A stretch of DNA of 64,000 nt from Magnaporthiopsis rhizophila. Lineage: Eukaryota; Ascomycota; Sordariomycetes; Magnaporthales; Magnaporthaceae. Positions 21,541-32,909 of this stretch are shown piece by piece. The stretch's first letter is position 1. Every line of letters begins with the position of its first letter. The DNA lies in contig PYSS01000029.1 of NCBI GenBank assembly GCA_003049465.1, forward strand, positions 62,001-126,000. The letters are read 5' to 3'. The notes under the pieces were generated by a model. The model saw only the letters and a list, made by a program, of their open reading frames with translations. It was not told the origin of the DNA and ran no database searches. Position numbers and translations under genes: made by a program.

Positions 21541-24500
21541 AAAGGATAATCCCGTCCCGGCACCAGACATATGGCGATTCCCCAGCAGTCCTGCTCGCGC
21601 CCTCTGCCTTTCCTGGACAGCCATTACAACCTGCCAACGCCGTGGCCTGGTCCAGATTGCTATCGGCAAAGAAGGCGTCGTCGTCCTTGTGGGCGGAGTT
21701 CCTGTATTGCAACTCCTCAAGAAACTTCTCTCTTCTTGCTCTACTTGCTTGAGACTCCCGTCGTCGGAGAGCTGGTTTTCTTGCTCTTCCTCGGCGAGAG
21801 AAAATTTGTTGGAGCGGCAGCTGGCTACCAGGAGGAGCTGGAGACTATTCTCGAGCTTGTCTTGCGCAGCATCATGTTGGGCGTGATGCTCGAGGCCGGC
21901 AGACGTCATGTCCCACTGGTACCCCATCTCACCAATATATTCCGCATCGAGATTTTGCACCCGTTATCGAATCGCCTCAACCAGCCGCGCCCATTGCGGG
22001 CTGTAGAGCAGCCTGCCGGAGACGCAATAGTCCTGCCCACCACGGACAGAGAACATACCTTCCTAAGACGACCGACCGTGCGGGATCTTCTCGTCGAAAC
22101 CGAGTAAGCTTCGATTACGTCCACTCGCCCCGCATGTGTGACCACGTCCTGTACTTGTATTAGCCCTTCATCTCGTGGTGCCAGGCCTCCTTCCGGCTCG
22201 CCCAGCTTCAGGACGGTGCGGACCCGAACCTGCCCTGGCCCTGAACGGGGGAGGCAACGAGCTTGGCCAGATCCGGCAAGCCCCTACCGGCCACCTCCCA
22301 CAACAGTCCCTGGAATAGAGCGCCGTTTTGCTGTGGTCAATGTCTAGGAAGTAGGCCAGGGATGGACCGGAAAGACGGCCATCGTTCTTGGTTTGTCTGC
22401 TCGGTTGTTACCTGTGCATACATCAGTCCCGGTCCCAAGAATGGCTTCCCTGTGAGCGAAGGTCTTTTCTTCCACGAAGAGAGGCCGATGCTGCAGCGGA
22501 ATAGTGAAGCCTGGCACAACCCCCCCCCCCCAGCAACTCATACCAGGCGGGCGTCCGTGACGGAGAGGCCTCGTTGTTATTTTGACAATGGCGCCTCTGG
22601 ATGGGGAATCTGTACCGGAGATCTTGGATGGGAGCAAAAAAAAACCCCTCGACGACAAGTCGAAGACTGCACGACCGTGGCTGCCCATACCACGGCTCGG
22701 CACCTCCCAGTCGGTGTTGCAGCTATGGAGAATGCAAATGGCATCAGCCCATGGAAAACTTATGCCGAGCCGACGACGGACGGTAACCACGCCTCTGACG
22801 ACAGAGGCAAGGACCCGAGGGAACTCCGCGCGCAGTGCCGCTACACGATTCCGGGCTTCGACATTGCCTACCCACACAGTACCCTCGGGAGGGCCCCGAT
22901 ACGGCGTAACTCATATCCGTGCATGGCACCGACTCGTGGCTCGTGTTGAAGCTGAGGTTATCACTAAGCGGAGATTCGACGTCGGCTCTGGCACCATGTC
23001 GATGAGCCCAGCCTGTCTTGGGGCGGAACCAAGCGGCGTCCCATGCTCCTGCTGAGGCCTGCACGCCGAGGACACGTAGAAGGGACATCGATATCGCGTC
23101 CGCTCGGCGCTTCATATCTGGTCGCTGAGATAGACGCCGATGGCGTTCAAGTCTAATGTTAACAAAGCTCCTCGTTGACTGGCACGCTTCTGGGTCATGC
23201 CTTCCCTTGGGCGCTATTTGCCCGGGAGGAAGCTGTGGCACGGCATGCCAGGGGCCCACACGATGGCGCGGCGGAGCGGCGAGAAGCTGTTCTGGCCAGA
23301 ACGGAAGAGAATCAAGCGTCGCCCCTTGGGCTCATAGTGCGAGAGAGGCAGAGCAACGGAACGAATGACAGGGGACGTAGCCTGATGGAACACGAAGAGA
23401 AGGGAAATCCAGGAAGCAAGAGGACATTCGCACATGCTTGATGGTCTGCCCTAGAAACATCCCTTCCAGTTGAGGTCCTGGCTTCGGAACGAGCAACCAC
23501 AAGTACAAGCACAAACAAGTGGTTGGCCTTTCTAAACAATACAGGCACGGTTTGCACCACAGAGAAGCCCCCAAGGCCCTTGATAGCAACGCGACCGAGA
23601 CAGCGAGCTGCGGAATTCAGAGGTATCAACCGCCATCCTTGGCCGGCCATAATGTGACCTCTTTTTTAGACAAGGCCGCTGGATTGCATCCGGTTTGGAG
23701 CACCGAGAGGAGCCTGCTTCGTATGCAATGCATGACGGACCTGGCGCGTGCCGAGACCGGCAGGCACCCGGAGCCGCTTGGCTAAGCGGGCGTGCGGGGA
23801 TAAAGAACAAATCGCCCAAGTGGCTGTTCCAGAAGTGGAAATAAAGAAGACCAAAAAGTGCAGAGCCAATCTTCTCGCCACCGCCACTCTGTACATGCCC
23901 ACCCTCACACAGCCAGGTCTGCCACTGTCAGCTATTCCCAGGACCTGTCAGCCCAGCCACGCTCGGCCTAAGCTGAACCCGACGGCCTTTTCGTGGCAGG
24001 GACAGGGGGGCCGTGCGCGTCTGAGCTTTAGGACGGGACGACAAGGGAAGCAATAAGCTTGAAGTAACAAGGAGCATTGGGCCCGACAAGCACACCTCGG
24101 TACATATTTTACATGAATCTCTGGTGGCGGGTCACACCAAGACAAAAGAAAAAGAAAGAAAAAAAAAAAGCCAAGCAAGGGGTTTGAGCGCCTGAGACAC
24201 GATCCGAGGCAGATCCTATGGCCCGCTTGGCAGGTTTTGGCTAAGCCATGAGGGAGGGGGTCCCACTGGCGATCGCTCGCTTCTTCCTGCTGCACAGCAT
24301 AACGGCTAGCGTAGCCGCACCAAGCTGAAAAAAATGCAATGCGAGCGCAAGTGTTGTTTCGGACTTTCCGAGGTAAGCTAGAGCTCGGAGACGTTGCACA
24401 TCCGCCCCTTGGGCGGCACTTCAAACCTCGGGAACTTTTTAGCAGCTGCCACCACCAATGACGTCTAGACTAAGAAAAAAATAGACATGGGATTTCTTTG

Positions 24501-24649
24501 GTCCGTCCTCTTTCGTCTACTAGATACTTGTCTACGTAATGGACATAATACAACCGAGGGGAAAAAAAACAGGAAACAGGAAACAGGTGGTAAACAGCCA
24601 GGCTGTTGTTTTGCCGCGCCCTCCACCCCGCCCCGTCCCCTTCAGCAGG

Positions 24650-24672
24650 AAAAAAAAAAAAAAAAAAAAAAA
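24650..24672. repeat. A23 homopolymer
   Basis: Run of 23 A in the 3' flank of the minus-strand secreted protein gene, so it reads as T on the transcript strand. Confidence 0.95.
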
Positions 24673-25276
24673 TGAATGCGTTTTTCCTCCCAACGATAGA
24701 CAACGAGTGACCAAACAAGTTTTTAAAACTTGCTCATTAAGCAGCAAATAAAAAAGAAACAAAGCAGCAGCCACGGCGATGAGGATGGGAGACGTGGTAT
24801 AGAGACGTGATCGTGGTTTTTTCTCATTGCTCCCCTGGTCTTGCGAGCGACAGACAGACGCCACAAACACACACGAAAAAAACTCCCCAACAGTAGGAGC
24901 AAAATAGTACAAAAACCAGTCCAGACAACCAACACCGGGCGGTGGAAGAAGAGAAATAAAGAGGTGGTGGGAAACAATCATGGGAAGGAAATGCTGATGG
25001 AGCTCTGAACAACGGGCTTGGCCAGAAGCAAAATGTCGGAGGTGAGGGAGCAAAGGAGAAGAGAGAAAAACGTAGGGGTACAAAAATCTTTCAAGTCCAA
25101 TTCTCTCTCTTGCCTCGTCCACGGGCCCACCCTGAGAGGGTGTAGCGGGTGGCGGAACTCCGGTTTTGCAGGGTGGAGGGACGCAGCAGCGGAACCACGG
25201 CCTTGGTGTCGTGGTAAGAAGAAAGGAGAGACATCAAGGAGGTACAGGTATGTACGCGCAAGCCGGCGTCGGGGAC

Positions 25277-26703
25277 TTAAGCGGCGGCGTTGCAGGCAGC
25301 CTGTTGAGCAGTGCAGTCCTGCAGGGTCTTGCCCTGGGCCTGGCCCCTGTTGACGGCGTCGCTGCAGGCGTTGTTCTGGATGTCGCAGGCGCGCCTCTTG
25401 GCCTCGTTGCGGTCCGTGAAGTTGTTGCCCTGGACTCGGAAGGGCCGGGCCTGGTCGCCGCTGTTCTCGATGGCCGGAGGAGCGCCGCCGATGTTCTGGG
25501 CGTTGGCGCCGCCGCCTGCTTGGGCGTTCCTTTGGTTGTTGCGCTGGCCTCCGTTGTTCCCTCGGTTCTGGTTGTTGTTGCCGCCGTTGTTCTGGTTACC
25601 ACCATTGTTGTTCTGCTGGCCGCCGTTGTTGTTCTGGCCGCCACCGTTGTTGTTGTTACCGCCATTGTTGTTGTTGCCGCCAGCGCCGCCAACAGTGAAC
25701 CGGACGCAGTCGTCCTGCGCACCACGCTGGGCGACGGGCATCAGAACGGGCTGGTGGTTGGACGCACCGGCGATGGTGCACAGGCGGTAGTTTCCGGCGG
25801 GCAGGCCACCGGTGACGGGGGTCTCGAGGGTTCCGGCGCCGTTTCCGTTGTCGTTGATGCCCTTGAAGAAGACGAACTGCTGGGCGTTGAGCGGGTTCGT
25901 GGGGTTGAGGTTGGCACCGAGATCCTGCACCGTCACGTGGGTGTGGCCGACGATCTGACCGCCCTGCAGGGCCTGGGGAGCAGTGTAGTAGGTGGTCTGG
26001 GCGTTTGTGAAGGAGCCGAGCTGCATGTTGGCGATGCGGACCTGGATGTTGAAGTTCTGCCCGGCCGGCAGGTTGTCGCCGTTCTTGGGGTTGAGGATGA
26101 CGGTCGACACCATGCGGTCGACCCCGGGGATCTCGCCCATTGCTGTGTGGGGTGTGTCAGTCGGGCTCTCCGTGGTCAGACTTGGTCGAGGCCTCAAAAC
26201 TTACGGATACCGTTGCAGGAGCCGCCCCGTTTCTGCTCGCCATTGGTGAGAGTCTTGCCCTGGCAGATGTTGATGAAGTTGTTTTGGTCACTCGATATGC
26301 TTGTTAGTCTAAGATGCCACCAGGGGCGTATCTCAGGGGCTACTTACGTGGCAGACTCGACCTGGCCCGGCTCAATCTGACCACCCTTCTGGCCTGTTTG
26401 GGCGCTGGCAGACTGGATGACGGCGGGGTTCAGGCAGTTGCCGCCCTGACCCTGGCCACCGTTGTTGTTGTTGTTGTTGCCGCCGTTGTTCTGGTTGCCG
26501 CCGTTGTTGTTGTTTCCTCCATTGTTGTTGTTGCCGCCGTTCTGGCCTCCGTTGTTCTGACCGCCGCCGTTCTGGCCGCCGCCTCGCCCTCCCCGGAACT
26601 GCCTGGACACCAACTGTCCCGAAGATGGCATGAACGGCATCACGCTAGCCTCGACAATGACCGCCAGACCGGCGAGGCCCATCAGCGCTGACTTCATCAA
26701 CAT
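25277..26703 (-). CDS. Secreted protein with Asn/Gly repeats flanking a conserved domain
   Basis: Secreted protein of unknown function. Exons on the minus strand are 26703-26348, 26290-26205 and 26142-25277, giving 435 residues. Introns are 57 and 62 bases, GT-AG. A signal peptide is clear (MLMKSALMGLAGLAVIVEAS). A first low-complexity block of GGNNNNGG-type repeats covers about residues 38-85. A conserved-looking domain with Cys follows (CLNPAVIQ, FINICQGKTLTNG, SCNGIPMGEIP, VGHTHVTVQDLG, FKGINDNGNGAG, DDCVRFTVGG). A second Asn/Gly/Gln block lies between about residues 295 and 345. The C-terminal segment carries a four-Cys helical pattern (CDIQNNAC ... DCTAQQAAC). I recognise the style from other ascomycete secreted proteins but cannot give a verified name. 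The repeats are encoded by GTT/GCC microsatellite-like DNA. Confidence 0.85.
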
Positions 26704-29700
26704 GGTGGCGGCTTGTGTTTTTTTTTCGTGGGTGTGAGCTCGGCTCTGAATTAATCGTCCGGATAAGTAGGACGGGGATCGGGACTGCTTTCAAGAAAAA
26801 ACCACAAAGTTTGAATCGAAGCTGGTACCAGACCGTTTGTAAAAAGGAGCGTTCACAGCAAGCTGTACGTAATAAATAATACTGGGGTGGAATAATAGGG
26901 GTATCTCTTATCCTCCCAAAAGGAACGAATGAATGGAACACGTTAAACCGGCACGGCCAACGGGGAAGAAGTAAAGGGAGGGAGAAGGAATGGTGGAATA
27001 AGAGGAAGGAGGACGAGGTCGGAAGTGCAGGGACGGGCTGGTCAAATAGCTATGGGGAGGCCAAGACAATGTTCTTTATATCGCGACGCGAAGTTTTGAG
27101 CCCTCCCCAGTCCGCCAAGCTTTGAGCGGCCAGGGCGGCTTGCATCAGTCCAAGTGGCCCTGCCGGCAAGGGAGGGGTGTATGGGTGCGGCTCAAACACC
27201 GGACGGATTCCAGCTCGGAGACACGGTGCCGTGGGTCCCCATGATCCCAAAACGTGCGGCACCAAGGGGACGAGTGAATGACGATGGGCCAGCCTGAGCC
27301 GAGGGCCGGATAGAAGGCAGCTGGCTACCTAGGAGGGGGTGGGGTGGGACCAGGATATGTGGGAGGAGGGGCGTGGATGGTAGCTCGGCTCGGGGTGTGC
27401 GGGAGGGGACGGGAAACGTGAGCTTCAAACCCGGGGACTGACATCGCCCTAGCGGTAAGCAAAGGATTGGCCTGTGGACGCAAGGGTCAGCGGGACGCGA
27501 CACTGGAGACGAAGAGCGCGAGCTTCACAAGGATTCTGGCGTGGTTTTGCACGCTTCAGATGAGTTTTTTTGCTAGCTGCCTGGCAGAAGCAAAGCAAAG
27601 CAGGCCCGGAGAATCCAGCACACGGTGTTCCAGCGGTGTACGTCCCAAACGTGGTCGAGCAGTGGCAGCGTTGGACAGCTGAAGCCGCGCCCGTGCTTCC
27701 GCCTGGTACCTGACAGTAGCTCGTGCTAGAGCTAGCTGGACGCGAGTGTCCAGCCGAGATATCCGAAATTCCCAGCGATCCAGTTTTCAGGTTGCATGCG
27801 AGCTACGTGTTTCTCGATGCGAATGCTCGCTTGTCCTTTGGTAGGTATCCATTGTGGGGGAGGGAAAGCTCCAGTCGAAAAGATTGCGATGAGTTCTTCA
27901 ATTTTTATTTTACCTTATTTTATTTTTTTTAAATCATTTTTTCTTCCATCTTCTTCCATCTTTGTGGGTGGCAGTCGTTGATGCAGCTTCAATGTCAGAG
28001 ATTTTGACCGAGTCTGTGCTAACGCCCCTGTCCATCCCTTGTCCCCACCCCGCCCACCCTAATTCTTGGCCAATGGCAGCGCAGGCTTCCAGGCGACCCG
28101 GGTTTCGAACTTGCCCTACCCTGGCCGCTGATGAAGCACCGCTAAGCGCGACGCCCGTGCTCTGCGGTTCGCGCGCGCTCCCCATCAAAGGGTCGTCGCC
28201 GGCCCTGTAACACGGAAAAGCAGTGCCTGACAGCGAATCGATGCACGACGCCAGCTGAGCAGGTCTTTTCTTAGCATGAGCCTGCGCCAAAAGCCACCCA
28301 GAGCCGCGTCGAGTTCCCTTGTGCGCGCCCTTTTGATGCGACAGAGCTGGTGTTTCCACCCGCTGAATAGAGGGTTTCGTCCTCTCCCCCCTGTGTAGAT
28401 CGTGACAATCAAGGCAGTCAACCGGCTGCCCAAGACACAGGGCAAGAGCACGGCGCGAGATGGTAGAGACAGGGTCGGGGAAAACGGTCGCTCACATTGC
28501 CAAGTTGATGTGCCCTTTGGATTGCATACGTCAGGGCGCAGGTCTGGCGTCAAGACATACGTGATTTGACCGGGCGTTGTACAGCCCAGCCTGCAATATA
28601 GCCGCGACGTCTCTTGTCATCTATCTTGTCAGGACGGGAGGATCTAGTCTGGTTATGGCGGTTTGTTGTTGATGATGCTCCCCCGGACGGGGAGCATGCT
28701 CCATCCAGGCAGAAGAACGAACGGTACTTTGGACGGGAGACCTCGGGTTCAGATGAGATGAAAAAGGTTATTTCGCGGATCAACTGGCCTCCCAGCCGAG
28801 CATTGGCAACATTTCAGATTGCCCGTCGGCCCCCTGTCCGGGTAGCAGACATCAAAGATCCCGGCCCCCCTACTGGGCATGAGATTTAACCTAACATTTT
28901 ATGTTGAATAAGCTTGTATCAGATACGCGGCGCCACCTCGGGCTGCAACTCTGGCTTGGTGGACTTTTTCTTTGGCGACTGCGACCCCCGCGCTGGAACG
29001 TGGTCATCGCACGCATTGACCTCTGTTTACAACGAAAACCTCCATGACGCTGTCACACAAGTCAGAATAGCATCAAGCCTTCCGCGAGAGCTTCTTCTGG
29101 AAGAAGCTGGAGCCTGCTACAAGCCCTGGGCGGGTCGCCGTGCACCCGCTGTTTCCAACAAAACGCTCCACCAGACAAATCCATGCTGCTTTCCAGCCCA
29201 AGGAAACGTTTCCGCGAGACAGAATCCTTCCGATACTTGGGCTGGCTGCCACACGCACAAACGGTCGAGTCGATAAAAGATTTTGGTGGGCGTCCTCATA
29301 GATCGCTCAGCCCTTGCAGCTCGCTCGATCCTCCTGGCTGGAAATCCAAAGCAGGCGTGTTTGAGGCTCCAGCTTGAGACATGGAGACGCGGGATGCAGG
29401 TAGATTAGCCCCACTGGGCTTGCATCCCCCTCAGTGGGCCTGCCGAAGCAGCAGCCACCGCTTAAGCCTCTTTTCCCTCCCCTGCAGCAAGCCGAGGAAA
29501 GATTTGAGTTGGGAGCAGCGGCGCCTCCAGCAAAATGTGCGCCAACCCTCCTTTCATTTCACGAAACAAGGCATCGTCGCCCCGGTCAGCACTGTCAAGC
29601 AGCAAAAACCTGTCGGCACAGTCTGGCCCTTCATACTCGCAGCCCCGGCAACCAGGCACCGCGCCGGCGAGCCGCAGCCGAACGTCAGGTTACATAGGGA

Positions 29701-31907
29701 CATGAGCCGTGCGTCCCCTCTGACAGGACAACTATAGGTGACATCGGGCTCGTGCAGATGATCTGGTGCAGGTAGGTTTTGTTGGCCGACCACCTATCGG
29801 CACGTGTCACGCACGACATGGCTGCACCGCGCAGAGCCGCAGGAAAATGCCAATCCGTTCCTGCAGACGTGTGGCTAGCGTTGCGCCAAACCGGCTCAGG
29901 GAAGACAGGATGCGTGTGGAATCTTTATCTGGGATTCTTCTGTAAAATAAGGCATTTTCGGAATGCTTGCGCCCAGGAAGACCAAGCCGTTTTGTTTTCT
30001 GCAAAAATCCACTTTCCAACTCCTCAAAGAAAAAAAGGAAAAAAGACCGGATGAACCATGCGAGAACTCCCGGGCTAGGACGCTGTGTCGTCAGCCCCGA
30101 GATCAGAGGAGACCGAGGCGTCCCATCACCTCCACGGCAAAAACCCCCCCAAGGCAACAAGCCTGGAATCCTCGTCGTGATCCCCTTTCCTGCCCCTTGC
30201 CTTTTGGCCCTTGGCAGGCAACCATGGACAAACCAGGGCCAGGAAAAGGGGCGTGTGGACAAGATTTTCCGATTCTCCACCTTGAAAACGGAACAAACAT
30301 AGAATCCATGGTCATCACAGACCGGAAAGACACGGCAAGGGGCGTGAAAAGGGCCTTGGAAAGTCCCAGCGAAGCAAAGTCGTACGACTTTTTGTCCAGC
30401 GCCCACAATACAGGCCCACCGACGACGGGGGCGCCTTAGTCGATAAGCTTTTTAGCTTTGTCTTGGCAGTTGAAACCCTAGCCCGCTTTTTCAGGGAGTT
30501 GTCTTTGCTTGGGGGTGGGCGATTGTGAAACCGGGCCCTCCCAAGATGCCGGGAACGTTTGCTGGGCATGGAAAATCCTTTATGTGGGATTCCGCGGATT
30601 GAGTGGCAGGCAGGCAGGCAGGCAGGCAGGCAGACAGGCATTTTCCGTAGCCGATATTACCCTTGTTCGTGATACGGCTGCTCGGCGGTCTGTCCGGTAA
30701 TGACGGGGAGTATGGGACGGGACGCTTTTATCGACACGTGGAAGTGTTTGGTTGCATCGAGCGTTGCTTTCTCAACCACCAACCACCTCTCTCTCATGAG
30801 AAAGAGAAGGTGGAAAGAGCCCGTCCCGGGCGGAACAGCTTGGCCTAAGCCGCGCCAAGCCGTTCAACGGGAAACAGGGACGGAACGGGAGTACATCGCA
30901 TCCCGTCGCGTCACATGCGTATCTTGCGCAGGTAGCAAGTTCGTCCCAGCCATGCCGACAGCAGGTTATGTCCTGTTCTCTGGCAGGCAAAACGGCTTCA
31001 GTCCCCAAAGCCGCAAGTGCCGTGAGCTCGTTCGCATCTATAACGGACCGCATTTTTCACTGCATAACAAGCAAAAGGGCGTTGGTTTTTGCTGGGTACG
31101 GCGGATACGTTTCCCATGTTGCTCGAGGTGAGGATGTGTGTTGAGTCTGTGCCCTACCGCCCTCTGATGCTCGACCCGCTCGATCTGCGTGTCAGACTCC
31201 CACACGGAAATCTACAGTAGCATTGCATTCCAACCGGGCCCGACCCTCAAACTCCGATTTGATTCAAGATGATCACGGCGCCCAACCATAGGCCCTGCCT
31301 ACTGGTGATTCCGTCAACTTTTCGTCCTGCTCATCTGGTTCGGCTCGCGCCTTTTGCGAAGTGTTTTGCTGATCTGGCCGGCCGAAACCAACGGCGCTTA
31401 ATTGTGAAGGAAGTGAGACAAATCCAGTGAGTTGCGAAGCATGCCGGATCTGCGATGTGCCGCCCATGCCGCCGTCACAAGATCGATGAAAGACATTGGC
31501 AGTGATCATAATCAAAGTCAAGATTCGCGACGGGCAGATCCCCGGGTTTGCGGTAGGTAAGGTAGCAATGATGGCCCGGAAGATTGCAACGGTCGAGACA
31601 ACCCCATAGGTGGGCGAGTAATGGTCTGGCGAATCCCACGCGGGACGAAGAATGGATAGCCCAGGAGGCAATCGCCCGCCGGCTGGCCGGCTCGACTCAT
31701 AAACCTCACCGCAACCGTTGCAATCGACGATAGGCGAGCTGGGGAACGGGATGAGACTGCGGGAAGAGGATGGGGGAGATGATCACATCCAACAGAAAGG
31801 GACGAACCCCGGGTTCTATTTTGCCTAAAGTTGCTCCTCCTGGTGATCCGCGGTTCATCTAGAGTCTGGAATATAATCCCGGGCTACCACGATCACCACG
31901 AGCTCAC
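26704..31907. other. Intergenic, about 5.2 kb without a recognised gene
   Basis: I see no gene I can support on either strand. Open frames up to about 200 codons (29807-30406 minus, 29963-30439 plus) overlap each other and carry no motif. The first few hundred bases are the promoter of the secreted protein gene. A (GGCA)7 microsatellite is at 30605-30632. The right end is the 3' flank of the S1/P1 nuclease gene. Confidence 0.5.
30605..30632. repeat. (GGCA)7 microsatellite
   Basis: Seven perfect GGCA units, followed by GACAGGCA as a degenerate extension. Confidence 0.95.
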
Positions 31908-32909
31908 CTATAACTCGCCGACGTCGCCCGACTCGTGTAAGCTCGCGACCATGAGGTCCAGCCACCGGGCCAGCCTGAAGCCGGCCCTGGCCACCTGCAC
32001 CTCGACCACGGGCGCCGCCTTTTCGTAATACTCGCCGCTCAGCTCCTGGCCGACAATGTCTTTGGGGCCGTGTGGAGAAAAGACTTTTTTGAACGCGTAT
32101 AAGTAGGTGCAGCTCACTGTCAAAAGCACGGGGAGAAGGATAACAAGAACAAAAAACCCACCGTGCGAGCACACATAAGCATTCCCCTCCCTCGCCCACC
32201 GCAGCACCGTGGCCTCGGCGTCGGCCACGTCGTCGACGCCGTCGAGCCACCGCCCGCTCTCGGCCGCGAACCGGCCGGCGCGGATGTCGGCCGTCAGGTT
32301 GGCGGCCCACGACCGGGCCACCTCGTAGGGCTTGCGGCGCCGCAGGCCGCCCACCAGCTTCTCGGCGATGCTGCTGTCCCAGACGTGGTGCAGGTTCAGC
32401 TCCTTGTCCTCCCAGAGCACGTGGATGCCGTTGCCGCCGCGCTCGACGTCCTCGTCGTGCAGCGGCTGGTGCACGTCGCCGGCGAAGTGCACCACGAACT
32501 TGGCCGCCTGGGCGCGCTGCCACGCGGGGAGGGACGAGACGGCCAGGGCGCGGGCCGTGTAGTTTGCAAAGGCCGTGACGATGCACCCCTCGGCCTTGCA
32601 GTCGCGCTCCATGTCGACGCCGCAGGAGGTCGGGGGCGAGTCCTTGGCGTCGATGAAGTGGAAGACGCCCGTGAAGTGGCCCCACTTTGTGTACCGGATG
32701 CTGTCGGCCCACGTCGCCACGCCGGCCAGGTACGAGTCCGTGTCGTTGCGCAGCAGCGTCTTGAGATACGCCTCGGTCGGAGCGGCCACAAAGTCCTGCG
32801 CGACGTAGGCTACGGTGATGTGGCCCAGGCTGCCCCAGGCCTGCGCGCCCGGCAGCGCGAGTAGGCCCAGTGTGCCGGCGGAGAGGAGGCGCATGCTGGC
32901 GAGCAGCAA
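31908..32909 (-). CDS. Secreted S1/P1-type nuclease
   Basis: Zinc-dependent single-strand nuclease of the S1/P1 family, secreted, cleaving RNA and single-stranded DNA. Exons on the minus strand are 32909-32162 and 32083-31908, giving 307 residues. The signal peptide ends in AQA, so the mature protein begins with Trp25, as in P1 where the N-terminal Trp binds zinc. Further ligands fit the family spacing exactly: His30 (WGSLGH), Asp69 (WADSI), His84 (FHFIDAKD), then HFAGDVHQPLHDED, GGNGIHVLW and LHHVWDSSI. Splicing joins AYVCSH to VFSPHGPKDIVGQEL, which restores the conserved C-terminus ending in RAGFRLARWLDLM. The 78-base intron is a multiple of three without stops, so the unspliced frame stays open. 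A second ATG at codon 6 would also leave a working signal peptide. Confidence 0.92.
   Translation of the reverse strand: MLLASMRLLSAGTLGLLALPGAQAWGSLGHITVAYVAQDFVAAPTEAYLKTLLRNDTDSYLAGVATWADSIRYTKWGHFTGVFHFIDAKDSPPTSCGVDMERDCKAEGCIVTAFANYTARALAVSSLPAWQRAQAAKFVVHFAGDVHQPLHDEDVERGGNGIHVLWEDKELNLHHVWDSSIAEKLVGGLRRRKPYEVARSWAANLTADIRAGRFAAESGRWLDGVDDVADAEATVLRWAREGNAYVCSHGGFFVLVILLPVLLTVSCTYLYAFKKVFSPHGPKDIVGQELSGEYYEKAAPVVEVQVARAGFRLARWLDLMVASLHESGDVGEL

Larger units (their letters stand above)
21056..25276. other. Intergenic, about 4.2 kb without a recognised gene
   Basis: I found no supportable gene. Open frames of 60-180 codons occur on both strands (for example 21529-21960 minus, 21571-22107 plus, 22744-23259 minus), but none shows a known motif and they overlap one another. 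An inverted repeat sits at 21423-21540. An A run of 23 is at 24650-24672. The last 1 kb is probably the 3' flank of the secreted Asn/Gly-rich protein gene. A decayed mobile element is possible but I could not identify one. Confidence 0.5.

Noticed and set aside
25166..26380. 404-codon plus-strand frame of Val/Ala repeats
   Set aside because: It is the reverse reading of the Asn/Gly repeat gene and runs across its introns.
29807..30439. Overlapping opposite-strand frames of 199 and 158 codons
   Set aside because: They overlap each other almost fully and neither has a motif.
31855..32712. 285-codon minus-strand frame over the nuclease gene
   Set aside because: Out-of-frame shadow of the S1/P1 nuclease exons.
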